Shown here: positions 1 through 6,536 of the stretch, in pieces
How positions within the stretch are numbered: the first letter of the stretch is position 1
How the letters are laid out: each line of letters opens with the position of its first letter
Assembly (NCBI GenBank): GCA_051960855.1
Contig: JBQCDV010000164.1
Location: 1-11,583, forward strand
Length of the DNA stretch: 11,583 nucleotides
Origin: JBQCDV01 sp051960855
GTDB taxonomy: Bacteria; Actinomycetota; Actinomycetes; JAJZTN01
Direction: 5' to 3'
Position numbers and translations under genes: made by a program
Notes under the pieces: model-generated
What the model was told of the DNA's origin: nothing
The model's input: only the letters and a program-made list of their open reading frames with translations
Database searches by the model: none

Positions 1-858
1 ATCCTGGCCGGTCCCGCCCTCGCCGGCCTGATGATCGCGGTGGGCGGACCCGGGGTGGTCTACGCCTTCGACGCCGTGACCTATGCCGTCCTGGTCGCAG
101 TCCTCGCGATGCTCCACGTCCCGCGCCTCGAGCCGAAGGGGGGCCACCGGTCGCTGCTGCACCGCATGCGGGAGGGCGTCGCCGACATCCGGCGTCGGCC
201 GGTGATCTGGCAGCTCATGGGCCTGGACCTGTCCGCCACGGTCTTCGGTGCTTACCGCGTCGTGCTGCCGGCCTTCGCCGTGGACATCCTGCACGTGGGG
301 GCGACGGGCTACGGGCTGCTGTCGGCCGCACCGTCGGCGGGCGCGCTCCTCGGTTCCGCGCTCGTCTTCAAGCTCGTCCGGTCGTCGCGATCCGGGCACA
401 TCGTGCTCGCCGGCACCTTCGTCTACGGCCTCTTCGTGGTCGGTCTCGCCCAGTCGCGCGTCTTCTGGCTCGCGATCGTCATGGCCCTCGGCCTCGGCGT
501 GGCCGACGCACTCGCCACCACCGTCCGTCACGCCGCCGTCCAGATCGAGACGCCGGATGAGCTGCGCGGCCGTGTCTCCTCGATCTACCAGATGTCCTCG
601 CGTGGGGGACCCGCCCTCGGCGACACCACCATCGGCGCCGTCGCAGGAGCCCTCGGTCCCATCCCCGCCCTCACGCTCGGCGGCGTCGTGCCCGCGGTCG
701 TGTCAGCCGTGGCAGCCGTCACGAGCCGGACGGTGCGCCGCTTCAGCGTCGTGGAGGCGGAGGAGGCGGAGGCAGAGTCGCCGGACGCGCGCCCGACTGT
801 CCCGCCGCCGCCCGTCCTGACCACTCCATCGACCTCCGCCGGAAGCGAGGCACCGTGA
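1..858 (+). CDS. MFS transporter, EntS-like, 5'-truncated by window edge
   Basis: This is the C-terminal part of a major facilitator superfamily exporter in the cytoplasmic membrane. The frame is open from base 1 (first residues ILAGPALAGL), so the ATG at position 31 is internal and the true start lies left of the window. About 285 residues are visible. They include hydrophobic segments typical of helices 5-12 and the stretch PDELRGRVSS, which matches the conserved RGR loop of the enterobactin-exporter-like MFS_3 group, followed by a glycine-rich helix. The tail of roughly 40 residues is hydrophilic and rich in Glu, Pro and Thr, so probably cytosolic. The stop overlaps the GTG start of the next gene (GTGA), which implies translational coupling and a shared operon with the bicupin and the AAA+ protein. 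The substrate cannot be deduced. The family call is secure; the export direction is inferred from the family. Confidence 0.85.
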   Translation: MLAGPALAGLMIAVGGPGVVYAFDAVTYAVLVAVLAMLHVPRLEPKGGHRSLLHRMREGVADIRRRPVIWQLMGLDLSATVFGAYRVVLPAFAVDILHVGATGYGLLSAAPSAGALLGSALVFKLVRSSRSGHIVLAGTFVYGLFVVGLAQSRVFWLAIVMALGLGVADALATTVRHAAVQIETPDELRGRVSSIYQMSSRGGPALGDTTIGAVAGALGPIPALTLGGVVPAVVSAVAAVTSRTVRRFSVVEAEEAEAESPDARPTVPPPPVLTTPSTSAGSEAP

Positions 859-1922
859 GCACCCACACGACCACCGAGGTGACGCACTACCACGTGCAGA
901 AACGTCGGCGCGCGGCGTTCCTCGAGGAGTGGAAGGCCAACCAGCGCACCGTCGTGCACCTCGAGGACGTCGAGATGCACGAGACCAGCCGTGGCAGCCG
1001 GGTGGGCGCCTACGTTGGCGAGGACGGCGGCCGTCCGACCCGCACCATGGACGCCTACGCACACGAGATCGACCCCGGCGTCGTCACCACGGCGCACCGG
1101 CACTCCTGGGACGCCATGGTCTTCTGCGTCGCCGGCTGGGGTTGGACCGAGATCGACGGCCAGCGCATCGAGTGGGGCCCGGGCGACTCGCTGCACCTAC
1201 CGGCCTGGGCGTGGCACCGCAGCGGCAACGACGGCAGCGAGACCGCTCGCTACCTGACTTTCTCGAGCGAGCCGCTCCTGCACACCATGGGCATGTCGGT
1301 GCTGGAGGACGCGGGACAGGTGGGCACCGGGGACCTGCCACCGCGTCCGCCGTTCTCACCGGGTCGCGACGGCGCGGACCCGTACGCGGCGCGGCTGCGG
1401 CGCCTGGCCCGTGAGCAGGAGCAGCGGCGCGCCGGCCGGCTGCACACCAGCTGGGACGAGCTCGAGCTGCGCAACACCCCGCGCGGGACGCGGACGACGT
1501 TCCTCCTGGACCGCGCGATCGGCTACCAGGCCTCGGGCATCACGATGGCGATGTTCGAGATCGGGCCCGGCCGCGGGCAGTCGATGCACCGCCACCCCGG
1601 CGAGGCCTGGCTCTACGTCGTCGAAGGCACCGGCGAGAGCTATCTCGGCGCGGAGCCCGAGGGCGGCGAGCGTCACCCGTGGAAGAAGGGCGACATCATC
1701 GTCGTCGACCACTTCCTGTGGCACCAGCACTTCAACACCGACCCGGAGAAGACCGCCAAGGTCGTCCGCATCCACATGTTCGACAGCCTGCTCGAGACGA
1801 TGCGGGTGCTGATGGACCCGATGGTGCTCTTCGAGGAGCCCCCGGACGCCATCCGTGACGCCCAGGCCGGCGACCCGAGCACCATCGAGTGGCCGGAGCT
1901 GCAGCGGCCGACCTGGCCGTGA
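855..1922 (+). CDS. Bicupin protein, gentisate 1,2-dioxygenase-like
   Basis: A cytosolic 355-residue protein with two cupin beta-barrels. Cupin 1 (about residues 65-140) has the metal-ligand pattern HRHSWD (His81, His83, Asp86) and a second motif PAWAWH (His121). Cupin 2 (about 225-315) has HRHPGE (His245, His247, Glu250) and LWHQHFN (His290 or His292). Both sites therefore look able to bind a metal. Length, two-barrel layout and the HRH...PAWAWH...GN pattern resemble gentisate or 1-hydroxy-2-naphthoate ring-cleaving dioxygenases. Those use Fe(II) and O2 to open an aromatic ring between a carboxyl- and a hydroxyl-bearing carbon. The GTG start at 855 overlaps the MFS stop by 4 bases, and the stop overlaps the GTG of the AAA+ gene in the same way. 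The bicupin fold is clear; the dioxygenase activity and substrate are inference. A non-catalytic sensor or an isomerase role is possible. Confidence 0.8.
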   Translation: MSTHTTTEVTHYHVQKRRRAAFLEEWKANQRTVVHLEDVEMHETSRGSRVGAYVGEDGGRPTRTMDAYAHEIDPGVVTTAHRHSWDAMVFCVAGWGWTEIDGQRIEWGPGDSLHLPAWAWHRSGNDGSETARYLTFSSEPLLHTMGMSVLEDAGQVGTGDLPPRPPFSPGRDGADPYAARLRRLAREQEQRRAGRLHTSWDELELRNTPRGTRTTFLLDRAIGYQASGITMAMFEIGPGRGQSMHRHPGEAWLYVVEGTGESYLGAEPEGGERHPWKKGDIIVVDHFLWHQHFNTDPEKTAKVVRIHMFDSLLETMRVLMDPMVLFEEPPDAIRDAQAGDPSTIEWPELQRPTWP

Positions 1923-2833
1923 CGGCGGCGCTGCCGCAGGGCGTCACCGGCGTCCACGCGCTGCCCGCCGACCACCACGACGGACCCTGGGACGAGATCC
2001 TCACCCCGCCGGGGCTCAAGGAGCGGTTGCTCGCCACGGCGGTGCTGGTCATGCGCCAGGGCCGGGTCCTCGCCGGCGGTCCGCTCGCACCGCACGGGCT
2101 CGTGGTCCTGGCCGGCCCACCCGGGACCGGCAAGACGACGCTCGCTCAGGGCCTCGCGGCCGCCGCCTCCCGCGTTGTCGCACCCCACGGCGCCACGACC
2201 CTCGTCGAGATCGACCCGCATGCCTTCCCGAGCGAGCTGCTGGGTGAGAGCCAGCGGGCCGTCACCCGGCTCTTCCGCGACTCCCTGCCCGAGCTCGCGG
2301 CACGGCGACCGCACACGATCGTCCTGGTCGACGAGGTCGAGGCGCTGGCGATGCGCCGGTCCACGGCGTCCTTCGACGCCAACCCCGTGGACGTCCACCG
2401 CGCGACGGATGCCGTGCTGGCCGGGCTCGACGCGCTGCGCTCGCAGCGGCCGGGGGTGCTTCTCGTCGTCACGACGAATTTTGCCGAGGCCGTGGACGAC
2501 GCCTTCCTCTCCCGCGCCGACCTGGTCGTCCACACGGAGCTGCCGGACGCGGAGACCGTCGAGCTCATCGTCCTCGACTCGCTGCGGCACATGGCCGGTC
2601 AGTGGCCGGCGCTGCGCGCCCTCGCGAACGACGAGGCCGTGGTTGCTGCCGTCGCGAAACGGCTGGTGGGCCTCGACGGCCGACGCATCCGCAAGGCGGT
2701 GCACTCCGCGCTGGCCTGCCGGGTCGAGGTGGCCCTGGACCCGTCGCGCCTCAGCGCCGAGGACCTGATCGCGGCTGCTGATGAGGCGGCCCTGCCGGAC
2801 GAGGCCGGCCCGCCCAGCGCGGGACCCGCGTGA
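1919..2833 (+). CDS. TRIP13/Pch2-like AAA+ ATPase
   Basis: A 304-residue protein with one AAA+ module. Walker A is GPPGTGKT (residues 66-73). Walker B is IVLVDEVEAL (134-143, catalytic Glu139). Sensor 1 is TTN (185-187), the SRAD stretch carries a likely arginine finger (Arg199), and sensor 2 is GLDGRRIRK (251-259). The DEVEAL, SRAD and GLDGR-IRK blocks match the eukaryotic TRIP13/Pch2 remodeller, which unfolds the N-terminus of HORMA proteins; bacterial relatives (Cap6) do the same in CBASS. The N-terminal 60 residues are short compared with TRIP13. I take GTG 1919 rather than ATG 1889 because it forms the GTGA junction with the bicupin stop that recurs throughout this locus. No HORMA, nucleotidyltransferase or effector gene is visible, so the client is unknown. 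The 3' end overlaps the convergent methyltransferase gene by 83 bases. Being the last gene of a transporter-bicupin operon suggests a metabolic or maturation role, which is inference. Confidence 0.85.
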   Translation: MTAALPQGVTGVHALPADHHDGPWDEILTPPGLKERLLATAVLVMRQGRVLAGGPLAPHGLVVLAGPPGTGKTTLAQGLAAAASRVVAPHGATTLVEIDPHAFPSELLGESQRAVTRLFRDSLPELAARRPHTIVLVDEVEALAMRRSTASFDANPVDVHRATDAVLAGLDALRSQRPGVLLVVTTNFAEAVDDAFLSRADLVVHTELPDAETVELIVLDSLRHMAGQWPALRALANDEAVVAAVAKRLVGLDGRRIRKAVHSALACRVEVALDPSRLSAEDLIAAADEAALPDEAGPPSAGPA

Positions 2834-3296
2834 GGTAGTCCTCATACTCCCCGCCCCACAGCTCGCGCAGCCGCTGCTCGTCGCGCAGCACCCGGTCCTG
2901 GAACCACCGCAGCCGCCACACCAATGCGACGCCGGCGACGACGGTGGGGCGCGCCAGGAGAACCCCGGCCTGGAAGGTCAGGTGCCCGAGGTACATCGGG
3001 TTGCGCGACCAGGCATAGGGGCCGGTGTCGACGAGTCGCTCCGGCAGGCCCTGCGACATCCCAGGGGGTCCTCCGCCCCGCGAGACGCGGTAGCTCCCGG
3101 TCGCGCGGTAGAGCGCGTAGCCGACGGCCATCAGCAGGACGCCGGTCGCGGCCGCGGCGGAGGGTGCGTCCGAGTGTCTGCTGGGACGCCTCGCCATGCG
3201 GGCGCCGAGCGCGCGGCGCACCCCGAGCTCGGCAGCCACCGCCGCGGGGAGCAGGAGATAGGTCTGGGTGGAGGTGGAGCGGGGCGAGACCCTCAC
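2751..3296 (-). CDS. Isoprenylcysteine carboxyl methyltransferase-like membrane methyltransferase
   Basis: A 181-residue integral-membrane protein of the ICMT/PEMT family, whose members transfer a methyl group from S-adenosylmethionine to a small or lipidic acceptor. Hydrophobic stretches are seen at about residues 11-25, 47-64 and 103-127. The family core is present: TGPYAWSRNPMYLGHL (91-106), then the C-terminal SAM-site block with Glu140, the GGEYEDYL run (148-155) and RVPRW (157-161). The GTG start at 3296 overlaps the stop of the upstream MFS gene (GTGA), so it is the last gene of the bicupin-MFS operon. The tail after Trp161 is hydrophilic and Pro/Arg-rich. Its last 83 bases overlap the 3' end of the convergent AAA+ gene. 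Bacterial members have varied acceptors and the substrate cannot be assigned; given its neighbours, methylation of a metabolite handled by the transporter is possible. Confidence 0.82.
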   Translation of the reverse strand: MRVSPRSTSTQTYLLLPAAVAAELGVRRALGARMARRPSRHSDAPSAAAATGVLLMAVGYALYRATGSYRVSRGGGPPGMSQGLPERLVDTGPYAWSRNPMYLGHLTFQAGVLLARPTVVAGVALVWRLRWFQDRVLRDEQRLRELWGGEYEDYLTRVPRWAGRPRPAGPPHQQPRSGPRR

Positions 3297-4519
3297 TGCG
3301 GGTGCCTCCCGACGCGACGGGCGCTCAGCATCGGCGAGCCCCCCATGAGAGCTCCGATCACGATCAGGCCCCCGGCGACCGTCGTGATGGACAGCAGGCC
3401 CGCGACCAGCAGCGGGGCCGCGAAGAGCGCGCCGGCACGGAAGGCGCCGGCGATCGCGATGGCCTCGCCGCGTTCATCGGGCCGCACCGCGTCGGTCGCG
3501 ATGGCCGGTCCCAGCGTCTGAAGGGCGCCGGCGCCGAGGCCGGACACGGCCAGCACCGCGGCGGCGAGCACCGCCGAGCCGGACAGCACCCCGACCAGCG
3601 CCGTTCCGAGAGCTGCTCCGAGCGTGCCCACGACGAAGGGGACGCGCGCGCCGGAGGTGCGCAGCCGAGCCACGAGCAGGGAGCCGACGATGCTCGCTCC
3701 GTTGGCCGTGGAGACCAGCACGCCGATGGTGCGGGAGGACTGCCGTGCGTGCGCCAGCACGACCGGGACATAGGACCCGAGCAGGCCACGCCAGGCGCCC
3801 GCTGTCACGCCGGCCCAGCAGCCCACGTCCACTCCTGGACGACGCCACAGGGCCCGCTCCCCACGCGCGCGGACGCGGGCGAAGGCGGGGTAGCGGTCGA
3901 GCAGCAGGGCCGGGACCAGCCCCACGACGCTCATGCCGGCGGCGACCGCCATGGCCGCGGCCGGCCGGTGAGCCCCGACCACGCCTGCGACGATCGGGCC
4001 TGCGAGCAGGCCGACGGAGGAGAAGAAGTTGATCGTCGCCATGCCCGACATCGAGGTGCTCGCGCTGCGGGTGATGTGGGTCTGGCTGCCGGTCCAGTTC
4101 AGCCCGCGCGCCGCGCCCTGCAGCAGCTCGGCGACGACGAAGGGCACCCACGCCGCCGAGAGCGCCACGAGGCCGCTGGAGAGCGCGAGCAGCAGTTGGC
4201 CCGCGACGACCAGGGCCCAGTCGCCCACGCGGCGCATGACCGCACCCATGCCGAGACGCGACACCATCTGGGTGATGGCCGAGACGGCGGTGAGCACGCC
4301 GACCTGCGCGCTGGTGTAGCCGTTGTCGAGCGCCAGCAGCGGCAGCGCGACGCTGGCTGCGCCGAGGGCGAGGGAGAAGAGCACGGCGTTGACGCAGCAC
4401 GCCGCGAGGTCGCGGGAAAGGCGAGCCTCGCGGCGTGCGGTGACGGGCGTCTCCGTCCGTCGGGTCTCCACGGCTCCGGTGGTGTCCCCATCAGCCTGGG
4501 GAGAGGGGGAGCCGGTCAC
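3293..4519 (-). CDS. MFS transporter
   Basis: A full-length 408-residue major facilitator protein of about 12 transmembrane helices in the cytoplasmic membrane. The N-terminal ~33 residues are hydrophilic and cytosolic. The first helix begins near LAACCVNAVLFSLALGA. The loop between helices 2 and 3 (MVSRLGMGAVMRRVGD, about 85-100) fits the MFS motif-A position, and VRPDERGEAIAIAGAFRAG (about 349-367) is the corresponding C-half region. A central hydrophilic loop (about 208-228) separates the two halves. The GTG start at 4519 lies 6 bases after the upstream bicupin stop, and the stop overlaps the GTG of the methyltransferase gene. Co-transcription of all three is therefore likely. It is not a close copy of the MFS gene at the left edge. 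Neither substrate nor transport direction can be read from the sequence. Confidence 0.88.
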   Translation of the reverse strand: MTGSPSPQADGDTTGAVETRRTETPVTARREARLSRDLAACCVNAVLFSLALGAASVALPLLALDNGYTSAQVGVLTAVSAITQMVSRLGMGAVMRRVGDWALVVAGQLLLALSSGLVALSAAWVPFVVAELLQGAARGLNWTGSQTHITRSASTSMSGMATINFFSSVGLLAGPIVAGVVGAHRPAAAMAVAAGMSVVGLVPALLLDRYPAFARVRARGERALWRRPGVDVGCWAGVTAGAWRGLLGSYVPVVLAHARQSSRTIGVLVSTANGASIVGSLLVARLRTSGARVPFVVGTLGAALGTALVGVLSGSAVLAAAVLAVSGLGAGALQTLGPAIATDAVRPDERGEAIAIAGAFRAGALFAAPLLVAGLLSITTVAGGLIVIGALMGGSPMLSARRVGRHPQ

Positions 4520-4525
4520 GAGCGG

Positions 4526-5569
4526 TCAGGCCGACGTGCCGACGAGGTCGCCTGCCTGCTCGCTCTGGCTGCTGGCGGAGTACTCCGGGGCGTCCTCGAA
4601 GTAGTGGACCTTGTCGTAGCCGAGGTGCTTGAACACTCGGTTCTGCGCACTGAAGACCCGCAGCGGCGTGCCGTCGGCGGCGAAGAGCTGGCAGACGTGG
4701 TTCTGCGGCACGTAGAGGGTGTCGCCCTTGGTGAGCTCGAAGCGCTTGGGCTCCTTGGCGATGTGCGCGTAGTACTTCTCCGCGATCTCCGCCTCGACCT
4801 CCCACTGCAGCGCGTAGCCGCCGCCGTCGAGGACGTAGAGCACCTCGTCGGCCATCTTCCAGTACTTGCCCGAGCGGCTCCCGGCTGGGACCTCGAGCTC
4901 GAAGGCGTCGATGGAGAAGATGCGGGCGTCCGTGTGGTCCGGCGCGCTCATGACCCGCACCCGGCCCAGCGGCGTGGTCTCCCAGGTGGTGTCGCTGGGG
5001 CTGATGACCTTCTTGCGGTCCTCGACCCCGGGCGTCCAGATCAGCGACCAGTCCTCGCGCGGGCCGAACTCCTCCGGCCGGTCCAGCGGGCCGCTGCGGC
5101 CCTGCTGCCACAGGCCCATGAACATCCACGTGCACTTGGCCTTCACGACGAGGGCGGTGGCCTGCTCGTCGTAGGGGTTGAAGTGCCGGTGCACGGAGTC
5201 GGTGTGGACGAAGACGAGGTCGTCCTTGGCCCAGTCGTAGCGCTGGTCGTCGTGGATCTCGTAGCCGCGGCCCTCGAGGATGTAGAAGGCGGCCTCATTC
5301 TGGTGGCCGTGGCCGTGGTTGCTCGACTGCGGCGGCAGCTGCACGAAGTGCACCTGGATGGTCTGGGTGAGGAACTCCTCGTCACCTGGTCCGATGCGCC
5401 ACCAGGTCTTCGACTGGTCGCTGTCGCCGGAGTGCCCGACCTTCGCGTCGTCGACGACCACCGAGTCGTCGCGCACGCGGTTGACCGCCAGCTGCTGCTG
5501 CCGGAAGTGGCCCAGCCCGTAGGTCTCCGAGGTCAGTCCGCGGACGAAGACCCGTCCCTTCTTGCCCAT
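4526..5569 (-). CDS. Bicupin protein with degenerate second cupin
   Basis: A 347-residue cytosolic protein with two cupin barrels, distinct from the bicupin at 855-1922. Cupin 1 (about residues 70-150) has a complete metal site: HGHQNE (His87, His89, Glu92) and SVHRHFN (His127 or His129). Cupin 2 (about 220-310) keeps the fold (EVLYVLDGGG, KGDTLYVPQNH), but the HxH..E positions align with Tyr236, Lys238 and Asp241, leaving only His291. It probably cannot bind metal. This suggests a single-site oxygenase, or a catalytic plus a structural domain, rather than a symmetrical dioxygenase. The ATG at 5569 is supported by a strong Shine-Dalgarno sequence, GGAGGAG, just upstream. It is the first gene of the operon with the MFS and methyltransferase genes, under a promoter region that carries a GntR-type palindrome. 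The substrate is unknown; an aromatic or phenolic acid is a guess from the adjacent pca genes. Confidence 0.8.
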   Translation of the reverse strand: MGKKGRVFVRGLTSETYGLGHFRQQQLAVNRVRDDSVVVDDAKVGHSGDSDQSKTWWRIGPGDEEFLTQTIQVHFVQLPPQSSNHGHGHQNEAAFYILEGRGYEIHDDQRYDWAKDDLVFVHTDSVHRHFNPYDEQATALVVKAKCTWMFMGLWQQGRSGPLDRPEEFGPREDWSLIWTPGVEDRKKVISPSDTTWETTPLGRVRVMSAPDHTDARIFSIDAFELEVPAGSRSGKYWKMADEVLYVLDGGGYALQWEVEAEIAEKYYAHIAKEPKRFELTKGDTLYVPQNHVCQLFAADGTPLRVFSAQNRVFKHLGYDKVHYFEDAPEYSASSQSEQAGDLVGTSA

Positions 5570-5572
5570 GTG

Positions 5573-5579
5573 CTCCTCC
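5573..5579 (-). promoter_or_regulatory. Strong ribosome binding site of the second bicupin
   Basis: Reading the minus strand, GGAGGAG ends 3 bases before the ATG at 5569 (the GGAGG core is 5 bases away). It is the clearest Shine-Dalgarno sequence in the window and fixes the start of this gene. It fits a gene that opens an operon, whereas most other starts here rely on stop/start overlap. Confidence 0.75.
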
Positions 5580-5591
5580 GGCTTCTCGCTG

Positions 5592-5604
5592 ATGGTCTAA
5601 CCAT
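5592..5604. promoter_or_regulatory. GntR/FadR-type operator candidate (ATGGT-CTA-ACCAT)
   Basis: A perfect palindrome with 5-base arms and a 3-base centre. It fits the TGGT-n3-ACCA pattern established for FCD/FadR-subfamily GntR repressors (for example PdhR and FadR sites). It lies 22 bases upstream of the second bicupin start and just downstream of the only -10-like hexamer in the spacer, a position suited to repression. No GntR gene is present in the window, so the regulator must be encoded elsewhere. The pattern is seen directly; the function is inferred. Confidence 0.55.
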
Positions 5605-5616
5605 TGTGCCTTGGCG

Positions 5617-5622
5617 ATACTA
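5617..5622 (-). promoter_or_regulatory. Possible -10 element for the bicupin-MFS-methyltransferase operon
   Basis: TAGTAT on the minus strand is a good actinobacterial -10 (TAnnnT) and would place transcription start near 5610, directly before the 5592-5604 palindrome. No good -35 is visible at 17-18 bases upstream (best TGGCGT), so the promoter is weakly supported or activator-dependent. Confidence 0.35.
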
Positions 5623-5653
5623 GGGGCAGCGGGACGCCTGACGCCAGCGCCTC

Positions 5654-5687
5654 GGCTGCGCTCAGCCCGGGCGCCTGCCCCCGCCCG
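5654..5687 (-). terminator. Tandem hairpins after pcaI, possible terminator
   Basis: Two adjacent perfect inverted repeats lie 13-46 bases beyond the pcaI stop: CGGGCG/CGCCCG (5668-5673 with 5682-5687, 8-base loop) and GGCTG/CAGCC (5654-5658 with 5663-5667, 4-base loop). There is no T-tract. If they act, it would be as a factor-assisted or GC-hairpin terminator separating the pca operon from the bicupin operon. Short hairpins arise easily at this GC content. Confidence 0.3.
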
Positions 5688-5699
5688 TGCCAGCGCCGT

Positions 5700-6536
5700 T
5701 CAGGACTCGCGAACGGCGTCCGCCCGCGCGCGCGTGGTGCGCTTCTCGATCCGCTTGTCGCTGGCTTGCGCGGCGGTGAGCGGCACGACCCGGTGGACAT
5801 AGATGCCGGGCAGATGCACCGCGTCGGGGTCCAGGGCGCCGGTCTCGACGACGGTCTCGGCCTCGACGATCGTGAGGTCGGCCGCCATCGCCGCCAGCGG
5901 GTTGAAGTTGCGGGCGGACTTGTTGAAGACGCAGTTGCCCTGCCTGTCGGCGACCCGGGCATGCACCAGCGCGACGTCGACCCGCAGTGCCTCCTCGAGC
6001 ACGCACTCGCGGGGCCGACCGTCGAGGTCGAAGGTGCGGACGGTCTTGGCCGGGCTGCTCAGCGCGACCGTCCCGTCAGCGGCATAGCGCCAGGGAAGGC
6101 CGCCATCGGCCACGAGCGTCCCCACGCCGGTCGGGGTGAAGAAGGCCGCGATCCCGGCTCCGCCGGCACGCAGCCGCTCGGCCAGCGTGCCCTGCGGGGT
6201 GAGCTCGACCTGCAGCTCGCCGGCGAGGAACTGCCGGGCAAACTCCTTGTTCTCGCCGACGTAGGAGGCGATGACACGGTCGATGCGGTGCTCCTGCAGC
6301 AGCAGCCCCAGCCCCGCGCCGTCGACGCCGCAGTTGTTGGACACCACGGTGAGGTGTGAGGCGCCCTGGGCGAGCAGGGCCTGGATCAGGGTCCACGGGA
6401 TGCCGGCGAGACCGAAGCCGCCGACGGCGAGGCTCGCGCCGTCGGGGATGTCCGCGACGGCCCGTCCCGCGTCCGCCACCACCTTGTCGACGCCTCGCGC
6501 GTCGGGCGTTTGCCTACCGCCGCCCCGCTGCCTCAC
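5700..6536 (-). CDS. pcaI: 3-oxoadipate (3-oxoacid) CoA-transferase subunit A
   Basis: The alpha subunit of a family I CoA-transferase. In the beta-ketoadipate pathway PcaI with PcaJ moves CoA from succinyl-CoA to 3-oxoadipate in the cytosol. The 278 residues carry the subunit A signature DGASLAVGGFGLAGIP (about 32-47), the SNNCGVDGAGLG block (about 66-77), the GENKEF motif, the CVFNKSARNFNP block and the usual C-terminal end PGIYVHRVV...KRIEKRT. The protein therefore looks complete. The first ~16 residues are an extra N-terminal segment relative to the family, which normally begins near VDKVV; the GTG at 6536 is chosen because it overlaps the pcaL stop as GTGA. It is the last gene of the pca operon. 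Subunit B (PcaJ), which carries the catalytic glutamate, does not follow and is nowhere in the window, so activity depends on a partner encoded elsewhere. Acetoacetate CoA-transferase is an alternative, made unlikely by context. Confidence 0.88.
   Translation of the reverse strand: MRQRGGGRQTPDARGVDKVVADAGRAVADIPDGASLAVGGFGLAGIPWTLIQALLAQGASHLTVVSNNCGVDGAGLGLLLQEHRIDRVIASYVGENKEFARQFLAGELQVELTPQGTLAERLRAGGAGIAAFFTPTGVGTLVADGGLPWRYAADGTVALSSPAKTVRTFDLDGRPRECVLEEALRVDVALVHARVADRQGNCVFNKSARNFNPLAAMAADLTIVEAETVVETGALDPDAVHLPGIYVHRVVPLTAAQASDKRIEKRTTRARADAVRES

Noticed and set aside
1919..2833. CBASS or other anti-phage locus suggested by the TRIP13-like ATPase
   Set aside because: No HORMA protein, CD-NTase or effector is encoded in the window; the neighbours are metabolic. 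Genes left of the window cannot be excluded.
2924..5623. Very long plus-strand open frame (899 codons) opposite the methyltransferase, MFS and bicupin genes
   Set aside because: Its translation is low-complexity, rich in Arg, Gly, Ala, His and Asp, with no recognisable domain. The opposite strand encodes clear transporter and cupin proteins; this is a high-GC antisense shadow.
5570..5699. Remnant of pcaJ after pcaI
   Set aside because: Translating the spacer in the minus frames gives no CoA-transferase subunit B start or SENG-type motif.
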